The notes under the pieces: model-generated
Told to the model about the DNA's origin: nothing
What the model saw: only the letters and a program-made list of their open reading frames with translations
The model's database searches: none
Assembly: GCA_021773275.1 (NCBI GenBank)
Contig: JAJFKJ010000030.1
Span: 62,001 to 126,000 of the forward strand
Reading direction: 5' to 3'
Length of the DNA: 64,000 nucleotides
Source: Gammaproteobacteria bacterium
Lineage (GTDB): Bacteria > Pseudomonadota > Gammaproteobacteria > JABCZS01
Made by a program: the position numbers and the translations under genes
In this document: piece after piece, positions 43,821 to 51,772 of the stretch
Layout: every line of letters begins with the position of its first letter
Numbering within the stretch: position 1 is the stretch's first letter

Positions 43821-45494
43821 GTGTCCAATTCTGAAGACATTTCGTCAAATGCATATCTGAAGCAAAGGTTGCTTGAGCTTACTGCTGAAAACGAACAGTA
43901 TAAAGAAATCATTGATAAACTACCTATACACATATACTGGAAGGGGAGGGATGGCTTATACTTGGGCTGCAATGAGCTTCAGGCAAAGTCTCTGGGTTTA
44001 AAATCGGCGGGTGACATAGTTGGGAAAAAGAGTGAAGAAATACACGATGAGCAAGCAGCTACGATAATAAGCAAAAATGATGAAAAAGTGTTTAATCAAA
44101 AACACCCGATTACTGTTGAAGAAAGTTGCGTTGATAGTGATTCTCATGTGCAAACCTACATATCAAGCAAAACCCCTCTGCTAGATGAAAATGGAGAAGT
44201 AAGGGGGCTGCTAGGCGCATCGACAAACATTTCTAAACAGAAAGAATTGGAAAAAGAGCTCAAGCTCATGAAAACCCAGCTAGAAGCCAATGAAAAGCTA
44301 AATCGTGAATATTCTGCTCAACTACACAAACTAATTACAGGGCAGGTGCTGCCAAAAAATGCGAGTATTTCTTTTTGCATAGACGAAACTTTAGAGTTTC
44401 TTGAAAATATTATTGCCAAAATCCCAGGGCATGTATATTGGTTTGATAAAAACAATGTTTTTCTTGGCTGTAATGATGAGCAGGCTAGAAGTGCAGGCAT
44501 GGATTCTCGCAAAGATATAATCGGAAAAACATATTTTGATATGCCGTGGAAAGAGACAGCACAGGAACACATCGACTATAACAATATAGTCATGAAAACA
44601 AGAAAAACACATACACAAGAAGAAATAGCGTTGATTGATGGTGTCAACAGAACTTTCCTATCTAAAAAATCCCCTCTTTATGATAAGCGTGGCGAAGTGG
44701 TTGGTGTCCTTGGTGTTTCTATGGATATTACACCCCAAAAGCAACTAGAACAAATGACCACCAAAGCCGAAACACTAAAGCTTATTGCTGCAAGCATGGC
44801 GCATGAGCTAAGAACTCCATTAAGAGCAATACAGCTGGCCGCTTCGGGTATTAATGAAGATGTAGCTATTCTCATAGACTCATACAAGGCAGATAAAGAG
44901 GCGCGGGGAAACTCTCCTGAATTCTGTGAAGTTGACCTAAACACTTTAGAAAAACTTTGTGAAATTACCGAGTCAGAAACTAGGGCAGCATTTAACGTTA
45001 TTGATATGATGCTGGTTAAAACAGACCCAGATGAGTTAAAGAAATCCAAGCCATCATTATATTCGATTGCCAAGTGCTTAGATAAGGTAATTAGTCGCTA
45101 TCCATTTGAAGACAGTGAAAAAAGTTTTGTTAAAATTGATTGTTCACAAGATTTTGATTTTTATGGAGGTGAAAATGCAATTACGCATGTGTTTTTTAAT
45201 CTTTTAAAAAATGCGATTTATGCAGTAAGATCGGTGAGCAAAGGCGGTATAACCATAAAAACAGAGCTCGGAGAAAAATACAATAAAGTCTATTTTCGGG
45301 ATACCGGGGCAGGTATAGCACCGGATGTGCTGCCACGTATTTTTGATCAATTCTACACGCAAACGAACCATGGGACAGGGGTAGGGCTTGCCTTTTGTAA
45401 GCTGGTTATGGAGGATATGGGAGGGGGTATTGATTGCTCCTCTGTTGAGGGGGAGTACACAGAGTTTACACTGGCATTCCCCATAGTAGAGTAG
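43821..45494 (+). CDS. PAS-PAS sensor histidine kinase
   Basis: 557 residues from GTG. Two PAS domains of the same kind (about 22-130 and 190-305), each with 'LGCN(E/D)-x-QA' and ending in 'LGAST-x-IS' or 'LGVSMDIT', linked by a coiled coil. HisKA H-box 'SMAHELRTPLRAI' near 327, N-box 'FFNLLKNAIYAV', G1 'DTGAGIAPDVLPRIF' and G2 'GTGVGLAFCKLV'. No membrane segment, so it should sense a cytoplasmic signal. It precedes two receiver proteins in the ICE control block and may drive element regulation. Confidence 0.92.
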   Translation: MSNSEDISSNAYLKQRLLELTAENEQYKEIIDKLPIHIYWKGRDGLYLGCNELQAKSLGLKSAGDIVGKKSEEIHDEQAATIISKNDEKVFNQKHPITVEESCVDSDSHVQTYISSKTPLLDENGEVRGLLGASTNISKQKELEKELKLMKTQLEANEKLNREYSAQLHKLITGQVLPKNASISFCIDETLEFLENIIAKIPGHVYWFDKNNVFLGCNDEQARSAGMDSRKDIIGKTYFDMPWKETAQEHIDYNNIVMKTRKTHTQEEIALIDGVNRTFLSKKSPLYDKRGEVVGVLGVSMDITPQKQLEQMTTKAETLKLIAASMAHELRTPLRAIQLAASGINEDVAILIDSYKADKEARGNSPEFCEVDLNTLEKLCEITESETRAAFNVIDMMLVKTDPDELKKSKPSLYSIAKCLDKVISRYPFEDSEKSFVKIDCSQDFDFYGGENAITHVFFNLLKNAIYAVRSVSKGGITIKTELGEKYNKVYFRDTGAGIAPDVLPRIFDQFYTQTNHGTGVGLAFCKLVMEDMGGGIDCSSVEGEYTEFTLAFPIVE

Positions 45495-45554
45495 GTGCAG
45501 CTTGGCGTATATGAGCTATAATTAGAGGCATATAACAACAAAAGGCAGGCGAAC

Positions 45555-46580
45555 ATGCAGACTAAAACAATGCCCATCTGCTACACTCCATCCACGGTTG
45601 TGTTGCTGGATGATAATGAACAGTTTCTTGTGGGACTCCAAAAAGCACTTGGGAAAACCAAGGCTGCGTACAAGGCGTTCCATGACTCAAATGAGGCTTA
45701 CGCCTACTTAGAAAAAACAGCCGTATTGCCCGACCTTGTGGCACGTTGCACAACACAAGAGATCGATCCCTGGCGCGGCAAACGAAATATTGAGCTAGAT
45801 ATAGCCCCGATCGCGCAACAAATATATAACGCCGAGCGCTTCGCCCAGCCTGCCGTTTTAGTGATAGACCAAGACATGCCTGGCATAAAGGGGCTAGAGA
45901 TTTGCAAAAAATTGGTTGGCTCACCCATTAAAAAAATACTACTAACGGGCAAAGTTGCCAATGCACAGGTAGTCGAAGCTTTCAATGATGGCTTGATTGA
46001 TATGTTTATTCCTAAATCTGCGGATGATTTTGACAATATAATCAACCCGGCAGTAAAAGAGCAGTTAATTGCTTATTGGTCAACGGCAATGCAATCTATT
46101 TCTAATGGCTTGATAACTCCGCGGCCTGGGTATAAGCCTTTATGCATACAAGAGCCTGCTTTTATAGAGGTTGTAGAAAAGATTATTGAAGAAAATGATA
46201 TTTGCGAATATTATTTATCCGATGACAGTGGGAGTTATATATTTCTAGACAGTAAGGGCAAACCGAGCTGGTTAGTTGTAAAGGATGCTGACGATATAGA
46301 GCAGGAGTATTGCTCCGCATTAGAAGATGAAACCCCGCCGGACCCCAAAATATTAGAAGAGATGAAGAGGGGCAAAATTATTACCCACATTTTTTTAAAA
46401 GAAGAGGATGCTATCTCTGCGGACCAGTGGAAAGCGCGTGGCCTTCTATTTAAGGCCAAAACTTTCACATCAAAAAATGAAACTTACTATTACGCATACA
46501 TAAATGACCCAGATGCACACGATATTGAGCGAGATAAAATAGAATCCTACCAAGAATATCTCAAACAGGTCAAAGCTTAG
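45555..46580 (+). CDS. Response-regulator-like protein with unknown C-terminal domain
   Basis: 341 residues. The receiver domain (about 13-165) has the acidic pair 'LLDDNEQ', phospho-acceptor Asp in 'VLVIDQDMPGIKGLEI', Thr in 'KILLTGK' and Lys in 'FIPKSADD', but carries an unusual insert of about 45 residues between the first and third strands. The C-terminal half (about 190-341) is not a DNA-binding domain I know and may be an output of a different kind. It follows the kinase by 60 bp, so the two are probably partners. TATAAT at 45517 could give a separate promoter. Its end overlaps the convergent repressor gene by 11 bp. Confidence 0.8.
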   Translation: MQTKTMPICYTPSTVVLLDDNEQFLVGLQKALGKTKAAYKAFHDSNEAYAYLEKTAVLPDLVARCTTQEIDPWRGKRNIELDIAPIAQQIYNAERFAQPAVLVIDQDMPGIKGLEICKKLVGSPIKKILLTGKVANAQVVEAFNDGLIDMFIPKSADDFDNIINPAVKEQLIAYWSTAMQSISNGLITPRPGYKPLCIQEPAFIEVVEKIIEENDICEYYLSDDSGSYIFLDSKGKPSWLVVKDADDIEQEYCSALEDETPPDPKILEEMKRGKIITHIFLKEEDAISADQWKARGLLFKAKTFTSKNETYYYAYINDPDAHDIERDKIESYQEYLKQVKA

Positions 46581-47220
46581 GCAGCGTGAAAATAATGGGT
46601 GCCGCGCTGTAGATTTCTATACTATTTGCATCATTAGGGCTTGCTTGTAAATTTGTCGCGACCCGGTATTCGCCCGATTTATTTTGCAGCAGTAAGCCAA
46701 TTAAAGTTGTGCCTTGGGCGGTGTTGACAATGCAATGTCGGTTTAACCCCTTGTGGAGCTCATCCGCTGCTAGCCTTAAACCAATAATAAAATCTCCCGC
46801 ATGATATACAGGGGCAAGTTCATTATCGGGAACAACCGTATCAACTGTTGGCCCATAGTGAAGGTGCAGGAACCTCAGCATTTCATCAAGGGCTGCGTTA
46901 GGGCTCTGTGACGCTGAAATTGGCCTTACTACTTTTCCTTCGATTGTTTTAGCCATCAGTATGGGGGCGGCTCCAGTTTCGTCCATCAGCCATTGTGCGC
47001 TGACAATAGCGCCCGCTTTCTTAAAAGCGTCCGCGAGCCGTGTGGCACCAGCCTCCGACAGCCCCTTACGTCGCGCATTCTCCCAAGCGCAGACAACGCC
47101 CAAGGAAAGCCCATATTGAGCAAGCTCTGCCTGAGTAAGCCCCAGCATCTTGCGGACTTGCCGGATGCGTTGTGCTCGCTCTACTTTGAGTTCAGAGCCT
47201 AAAGACGTTGTATTGCCCAT
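46570..47220 (-). CDS. XRE/S24-like repressor, catalytic Ser missing
   Basis: 216 residues from ATG at 47220; an upstream start at 47292 adds 24 unlikely residues. Helix-turn-helix 'RQVRKMLGLTQAELAQYGLS' near 20-45, then a LexA/CI-like C-terminal domain: 'VVPDNELAPVYHAGDFIIG' matches the S24 cleavage-site strand, but the usual Ser (in GDSM) is Asn. Self-cleavage is therefore unlikely; derepression would need another route, perhaps the neighbouring phosphorelay. Divergent from a receiver gene across a palindromic site at 47346-47367. Confidence 0.75.
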   Translation of the reverse strand: MGNTTSLGSELKVERAQRIRQVRKMLGLTQAELAQYGLSLGVVCAWENARRKGLSEAGATRLADAFKKAGAIVSAQWLMDETGAAPILMAKTIEGKVVRPISASQSPNAALDEMLRFLHLHYGPTVDTVVPDNELAPVYHAGDFIIGLRLAADELHKGLNRHCIVNTAQGTTLIGLLLQNKSGEYRVATNLQASPNDANSIEIYSAAPIIFTLPKL

Positions 47221-47345
47221 TAGTTTCACTAACTCCTTCTTTTTGCGAAAAATAAAACGCGTCTCATGGCCTCTATAGTCAATATCGCACACAGATTATG
47301 GAGGATAACCCATTGCTGCCAGCACCTTTATTTGCCAAACTGTTG

Positions 47346-47367
47346 TTGTCGCGATTAATCGTGACAA
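47346..47367. promoter_or_regulatory. 22-bp palindromic operator candidate
   Basis: TTGTCGCGATTAATCGTGACAA (two halves of 11, 20 of 22 positions symmetric) lies between the divergent repressor gene (start 47220) and receiver gene (start 47480). It is the expected size for a dimeric XRE repressor. Confidence 0.55.
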
Positions 47368-47479
47368 ATTGCAAAAAATCCACTAATTTTCATGACAGGC
47401 AAGGCCTATGTTAATTAAGTTTAAAGTATAGATAAGGTTGCAGCAAGTAGATTATCGCCACAACATGGAGAAAGAAATT

Positions 47480-47929
47480 ATGAATAAGGCAGGAAAAATA
47501 TTGATTGTCGAGGATAACAAGATTGCGATGCTAAATATTACGCATTTCCTTAAGGCGAGCGGCCTGGAGGGTATCACGGCATGTGAAAGCGGCCTTAGTG
47601 CAGTCGAGGCCTTTAAGCGCGAGCCTGAAGCATTCTCGCTGGTCTTGTTAGACATGGGCCTTCCTGACATTAACGGGTTAGAGGTAGCTGCGCGCATTAG
47701 GGATATAGAGAAACAGTTACGCATTGAAGACATGCTGGTGCCTATCATCCTGACGTCATCGCATGTTACACAGGAGCAAAAACAAGAGTCTGTGAAGCAT
47801 GGGATAACAAGCTTCTTTAATAAGCCGCTGACTGAGAAAACGAGAGGAGCGATTTTGAAGATAATGGAAATTAAGAACTTAGTGACAAAGCCTAAGTTGG
47901 ATTCAAGTGTTTCATACTTTGAGGCATAG
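47480..47929 (+). CDS. Single-domain response regulator
   Basis: 149 residues from the ATG at 47480 (GGAG nine bases upstream). CheY-like receiver with 'ILIVEDNKIAML', phospho-acceptor Asp in 'LVLLDMGLPDINGLEV', Thr/Ser in 'IILTSSHV' and Lys in 'FFNKPLTEK'. No output domain, so it works by protein contact or phosphotransfer. With the upstream kinase and receiver protein it could form a phosphorelay controlling the element. Confidence 0.88.
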   Translation: MNKAGKILIVEDNKIAMLNITHFLKASGLEGITACESGLSAVEAFKREPEAFSLVLLDMGLPDINGLEVAARIRDIEKQLRIEDMLVPIILTSSHVTQEQKQESVKHGITSFFNKPLTEKTRGAILKIMEIKNLVTKPKLDSSVSYFEA

Positions 47930-48015
47930 GGCATCAGACGGATGTGCAGCACCAGGAAGCTGCATTAAGGAAAAATAGTAAAATAGCCGTGCTTAGCGCA
48001 GTGTGGAGTAGTAAA

Positions 48016-48768
48016 GTGAAAGTTGTTAGTTATCGTGAAGCAAAAAAAATATTAGAACAAAATGGAGTCAGCCTGACGCCCAGAGGGCCTTATCAAGTGT
48101 TGGTTAATACATATCTTGGTAGTGCAAATAACCTGAATGAGAAAGACAAGCTTGCGCTTAGGGAAATTTTTATAAAATTTTCTGAACTTCAATGCGGTAT
48201 AGCCTTAGAAAGAAGTGCCTCATGGATTGTAAAAGGCATTAATTTATTTGTGAAAAATATGCTGATTTTAGCTGAGATACTCCATCGACATAAGCTGCCC
48301 AGCAAAAAAGAAGGCGATGTACAGCGTTTTGGGACAGCCACTGAGAGCCTTAAAAAAATTGTAGAGTATTATAAAAAATCAAATGGAATTGAGGCGCTGG
48401 AGCTTGAACTGTTGATTGATAGTCTAGTTGCACCAAAGCAAAAGCATGCGGATGCTTTAAACCAGTTGCAAAATGACATAATTGCAATTATTGATGCTGA
48501 TGAATCAAGGGAGGGGGGTAAGCCTATGGATGCCCGGCTTATCTTAGGTCTTGCGCTTTTATTGGTTGTTGCTGTAGGGGTGACTTTAGGTATGTCTTTG
48601 GGCACTGATTTTCTGCCCCATATCGAAAAGATTTGGGAAAGCGGCAATCCCGAGGCTATAGCAAAAGCTGGCGCAACGGCAGTGCCAAGCATAATGATGC
48701 TGGCCGGTTTGACACAAGCACCAAAAGTCATGGACGCGTTTGCGAGTGTTACCAGAAGCTCGCCATAA
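48016..48768 (+). CDS. Unknown protein with C-terminal membrane segments
   Basis: 250 residues from GTG at 48016, seven bases after 'ggag'; an in-frame GTG at 47944 would overlap less well with any ribosome site. Soluble helical N-terminal 170 residues, then two hydrophobic segments (about 175-198, 'LILGLALLLVVAVGVTLGMS', and about 222-240). No family recognised. Downstream of the response regulator and probably cotranscribed. Confidence 0.6.
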   Translation: MKVVSYREAKKILEQNGVSLTPRGPYQVLVNTYLGSANNLNEKDKLALREIFIKFSELQCGIALERSASWIVKGINLFVKNMLILAEILHRHKLPSKKEGDVQRFGTATESLKKIVEYYKKSNGIEALELELLIDSLVAPKQKHADALNQLQNDIIAIIDADESREGGKPMDARLILGLALLLVVAVGVTLGMSLGTDFLPHIEKIWESGNPEAIAKAGATAVPSIMMLAGLTQAPKVMDAFASVTRSSP

Positions 48769-48839
48769 ATATATACAAAACCAGAGATGCAAGAATATAA
48801 AGGTAATTTGCTGATAATGTATGGCAGGAGGTAAGAGGT

Positions 48840-49145
48840 ATGTTTCACAAAGAAGACGGTGGTTTGTTTTCTAAGCTACTCGATATGGCAGATAGCATAG
48901 AGGTTTCGTTGCTAAAATATAAGGTTCTTGCAAGTTATAACTATGGGCTGTCTCGCAAAAAAGGAGCCGAATACCTGAATATCTCTGAGGGTAGTTATGC
49001 TTGGCATTTACGTTATTTGCGCAGCGCGTTTAGCATTAAGGCCCGAGCTGACCTTAGGGTTTTACATTCCGTGCTGACAAGCAAAGGGATTAATATTGAA
49101 ATAGAAAAAGAGATTAATTCTTTTTTAGAAGAAATTGAAGAGTAA
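48840..49145 (+). CDS. Small LuxR-type HTH regulator (probable)
   Basis: 101 residues. The central part 'LKYKVLASYNYGLSRKKGAEYLNISEGSYAWHLRYLRSAF' region (about 25-65) follows the LuxR/GerE pattern: 'G-x-S-x-K/R' then 'YLNISEGSYAWHLRYLR' as recognition helix. No receiver domain. 'ggaggtaagaggt' lies upstream of ATG. Its last 23 codons include one arm of a perfect 23-bp inverted repeat whose other arm overlaps the stop codon. Confidence 0.65.
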   Translation: MFHKEDGGLFSKLLDMADSIEVSLLKYKVLASYNYGLSRKKGAEYLNISEGSYAWHLRYLRSAFSIKARADLRVLHSVLTSKGINIEIEKEINSFLEEIEE

Positions 49146-49164
49146 AACCCTAAGGTCAGCTCGG
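49043..49164. repeat. Perfect 23-bp inverted repeat around a 76-bp segment
   Basis: Arms 49043-49065 and 49142-49164 are exact reverse complements (core CTGACCTTAGGGTTTTAC). The first lies inside the LuxR-type gene, the second spans its stop codon. It is too far apart for a simple terminator (76-base loop), and could be a substrate for inversion or a long-range hairpin in the mRNA. Confidence 0.85.
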
Positions 49165-49255
49165 ACCGGGGTGCAAATGGCCGTGAGTCGTGAGATGCGT
49201 CATACTTCTTTGCTTGTTTTTACGGCCATTAAATTTGTTAAAGTCGGCCCCGGTA

Positions 49256-49332
49256 TACGCCTAATGCCCCCGCCTGTGGCACTAGATGTTTTCAATATTG
49301 AATAAGCGCTACGGCGGGGCGCATTAGGCGTA
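49256..49332. repeat. Long imperfect inverted repeat before LuxR gene
   Basis: Arms TACGCCTAATG-CCCCCGCC (49256-49274) and GGCGGGGCGCATTAGGCGTA (49313-49332) flank 38 bp. It lies in the 238-bp gap between two LuxR-type genes, so it may be a terminator-like stem, an operator or a recombination-related site. Confidence 0.7.
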
Positions 49333-49383
49333 GATCTGTTTAATCTGACGGCAGGTATATAGTAATTAAGTAGTTAAGTAATT

Positions 49384-50163
49384 ATGTGGTTGTGTATAGT
49401 TATGGCATCAATTTGCAAAAAAATATATGCGTTTATGAAGCAACATGAGACAGATGTACGCGAGCTCATGTTAAAATTTCCTGGTGAACTTGCGCCTTGC
49501 TGGTTTGGCTTCGAGCGGCATTATAAAAGTGGCTTGTGTACATTTCTAAGCACAGATGCCAACGTCTATGCGCATCATTTTGAACAAGAGCATGTGCTTG
49601 TTTCCCCGCCTTTAAGCAGGGTTTTGAAGGGTAACATTGAGTTGCAGTATAAAAGTGCAGGGAGGGGAGCTTCTGAGCGTACACGGGCTGAGTGTGAAAT
49701 GTTTGGATATAAAAATTCCTTAATTTTTATTCGTTATGAAAATAAATATTTTGATGTCTTTTATTTTGCGTATCAGGGCGTGAGTGATGAGTTAATGACA
49801 GCATTACAGAATGGCCAAGCGGTTATGATGGGCATATTGTATGATTTTCTTCAGAAGTTTGAAAATTTACTTGGGGACAGGGATAACGCTACAGTAATTT
49901 CAGAAAAGATGAGGTGCCATCGAAGATTTTATGAGCGGTGCGGAAATACAATGTCTTTTTGGGTAGAAAAAAGGCAAGAGCATATTAAGATTACAGCCAG
50001 GCAATATGAGGTGGCTTTTTTACGATGGAAGAAAAAACCATATAAATCTATTGCGCGTATGCTTGATGTGAGGCCAGGCACGCCTGAAAAGCACATGCAG
50101 GCGCTAAGGGAGAGGCTGGGGGCTGAGGCTGTAGCAGATATTTTTGATATTATTTTTGGGTAG
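49384..50163 (+). CDS. LuxR-family transcription regulator
   Basis: 259 residues (ATG 49384; ATG 49402 also possible). N-terminal domain of about 180 residues with an autoinducer-domain-like size but no match I can prove; C-terminal GerE-type HTH 'ITARQYEVAFLRWKKKPYKSIARMLDVRPGTPEKHMQALRERLG' region (about 196-242). Ends two bases before the convergent integrase gene, so the two transcripts oppose each other. Position suggests control of excision or transfer. Confidence 0.75.
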   Translation: MWLCIVMASICKKIYAFMKQHETDVRELMLKFPGELAPCWFGFERHYKSGLCTFLSTDANVYAHHFEQEHVLVSPPLSRVLKGNIELQYKSAGRGASERTRAECEMFGYKNSLIFIRYENKYFDVFYFAYQGVSDELMTALQNGQAVMMGILYDFLQKFENLLGDRDNATVISEKMRCHRRFYERCGNTMSFWVEKRQEHIKITARQYEVAFLRWKKKPYKSIARMLDVRPGTPEKHMQALRERLGAEAVADIFDIIFG

Positions 50164-50165
50164 TA

Positions 50166-51359
50166 TTAACTAACCTTATTTTTCAAATTATCTAAGTGGT
50201 CTGCCCATGCCTGCATCATTTTTGTCCGCTCCAGGAGATACTCTGCATAGTTATAGGCGGCCCTTACCTCATTAGATTCGACATGCGCGAGTTGTCTTTC
50301 AATGTGGTCGCGATTCCAGCCTTGTTCATTAAGTAATGTTGAGGCTGTGCTGCGAAAGCCGTGAGCTGTCATTTGATCGCCCGAATATCCTAGTGTACGT
50401 AGTGCGATGGTTACCGTATTTTCAGACATGGGGCGCTCATCTGAGCGTATGCTCGGCAGGGCATACTTGCTAGAGCCTGTAAATGGCCGCAGCTCTTTTA
50501 ATATTTCGATCGCCTGCCTTGATAGGGGGACTATGTGCTTTTTACGTGTTTTCATTTTTCCTGCAGGTATATGCCATTGAGCACGCTCAAAATCAAATTC
50601 TGCCCATTCCGCGCGTCTAAGTTCCCCCGGGCGGACAAACAGCAGGGCTGAGAGCTTCAGCGCGCAGCGCGTAGAGAAGTTCCCATGATAACCGTCTATT
50701 GCGCGTAAAAGCACTCCAAGAGCATTAGGCTCGGTTATAGATGCATAATGGTTGGCTCTATTTGTTGGCTGAAGCGCACCTCGCAAATCCTGGCATATGT
50801 CGCGTTCGGCCCTACCCGTTATAGTTGCAAATTTAAAGATATGACTACAGTATCTTAATATTCTGTGTGCAGTCTCAATAGCTCCCCTGTCCTGTATACG
50901 CCTTAGAGTCGAGAATAATTCTGGTTGGGCAATATTTGCGATAGGTTGTGCACCTAGCCAGGGGAAGACGTCCCTTTCAAGCCTGCGCAGCACACGAAAC
51001 CTATAGCCTTGGGTCCAGTTTGATGAGTTCTTGTTCAACCACTCTCGGCCCACAGCCTCAAAAGTATTTGAAACAACAAGCTGCTTAGTTTGCGCGGTAA
51101 TTTTTTTTGCCTCATTAGGGTCAGTTCCGCCTACAAGCATTTTGTGTGCGGAATCAGACGCCACTCTGGCTTCAGCAAGGGATACATGAGGGTATGCGCC
51201 CAGGCTTAGCTTTTTCTCCTTCCCAAGGTATCGATATTTTAGTTTCCAGTGCTTGCCGCCACTAGGTGTAACTAGCAGATACAGTCCTTTTCCATCACTC
51301 AGTTTGAGCGGTTTTTCACGGGGTTTAATGCGTTTTATTTTCAAGTTTGTGAGCGCCAT
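50166..51359 (-). CDS. int: P4-type tyrosine integrase of the ICE
   Basis: 397 residues from the ATG at 51359, five bases after 'ggagg'; the ATG at 51371 has this ribosome site inside its own reading frame. N-terminal DUF4102-like arm-binding domain ('LSDGKGLYLLVTPSGGKHWK'), SAM-like core-binding domain, and catalytic domain with Arg in 'FVRPGELRRAEW', His-x-x-Arg in 'AHGFRSTASTL' and the Tyr in 'EVRAAYNYAEYL'. It faces away from tRNA-Met, whose 3' end lies 160 bp from its start, the usual layout for integration in a tRNA gene. It should catalyse integration and excision. Confidence 0.95.
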   Translation of the reverse strand: MALTNLKIKRIKPREKPLKLSDGKGLYLLVTPSGGKHWKLKYRYLGKEKKLSLGAYPHVSLAEARVASDSAHKMLVGGTDPNEAKKITAQTKQLVVSNTFEAVGREWLNKNSSNWTQGYRFRVLRRLERDVFPWLGAQPIANIAQPELFSTLRRIQDRGAIETAHRILRYCSHIFKFATITGRAERDICQDLRGALQPTNRANHYASITEPNALGVLLRAIDGYHGNFSTRCALKLSALLFVRPGELRRAEWAEFDFERAQWHIPAGKMKTRKKHIVPLSRQAIEILKELRPFTGSSKYALPSIRSDERPMSENTVTIALRTLGYSGDQMTAHGFRSTASTLLNEQGWNRDHIERQLAHVESNEVRAAYNYAEYLLERTKMMQAWADHLDNLKNKVS

Positions 51360-51521
51360 GGGGGCCTCCATTTAGACAAAAACAGCAAAGGCCCCCAAAA
51401 GAGCCCCCGCCTGATGCCGGATTTAAAAAGTTCAATGCTGTACAACCTGGCAATTATACTTGCTAAGCTGCTGTTTTTTAATGGCTTAATTGTACAATGA
51501 GGACTAATACGGATGGGGGAA

Positions 51522-51544
51522 TGGTGGCTATGGGTGGACTCGAA
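51522..51544 (-). other. Predicted attachment site at tRNA-Met 3' end
   Basis: The 3' end of tRNA-Met including CCA, next to the integrase gene, is the expected crossover region (attR side). A matching second copy was not found in the window; it should mark the left ICE end beyond position 1. Confidence 0.6.
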
Positions 51545-51598
51545 CCACCGACCTCAGCATTATGAGTGCCGCGCTCTAACCGGCTGAGCTACATAGCC
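51522..51598 (-). tRNA. tRNA-Met (CAT), elongator
   Basis: Cloverleaf can be read on the minus strand: acceptor GGCTATG/CATAGCC, D arm GCTC-AGCCGGTTA-GAGC, anticodon stem CGGCA/TGCTG with loop CTCATAA (anticodon CAT), T arm with GGTTCGAGTCC, encoded CCA. The sequence closely follows E. coli elongator tRNA-Met and not tRNA-fMet. It serves as the likely integration site. Confidence 0.92.
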
Positions 51599-51619
51599 AT
51601 ATTCGAATGTAAGCCCCGA

Positions 51620-51648
51620 ATTGTCGCGTTTCTGACAGTTTTTGTCAA
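51620..51648 (-). promoter_or_regulatory. Promoter of tRNA-Met
   Basis: On the minus strand: consensus TTGACA (51643-51648), 17-bp spacer, GACAAT (51620-51625), followed by a GC-rich discriminator (TCGGGGC), as in stringently controlled stable-RNA promoters. Confidence 0.75.
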
Positions 51649-51772
51649 CCTGCCTATTTTTTATTAAAAATCCATCAAAATCAGTCTATTAGAATGGGGT
51701 GCCCGGTCGCCACCTGTGATATACTGAAATTAAGGCGAAGAACTAGCTACTACTGCAGCACCAGGAGGCCCT

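Noticed and set aside
1-51598. Plasmid instead of ICE
   Set aside because: No replication initiator or partition genes were seen, and the integrase adjoins a tRNA gene followed by core chromosome genes.
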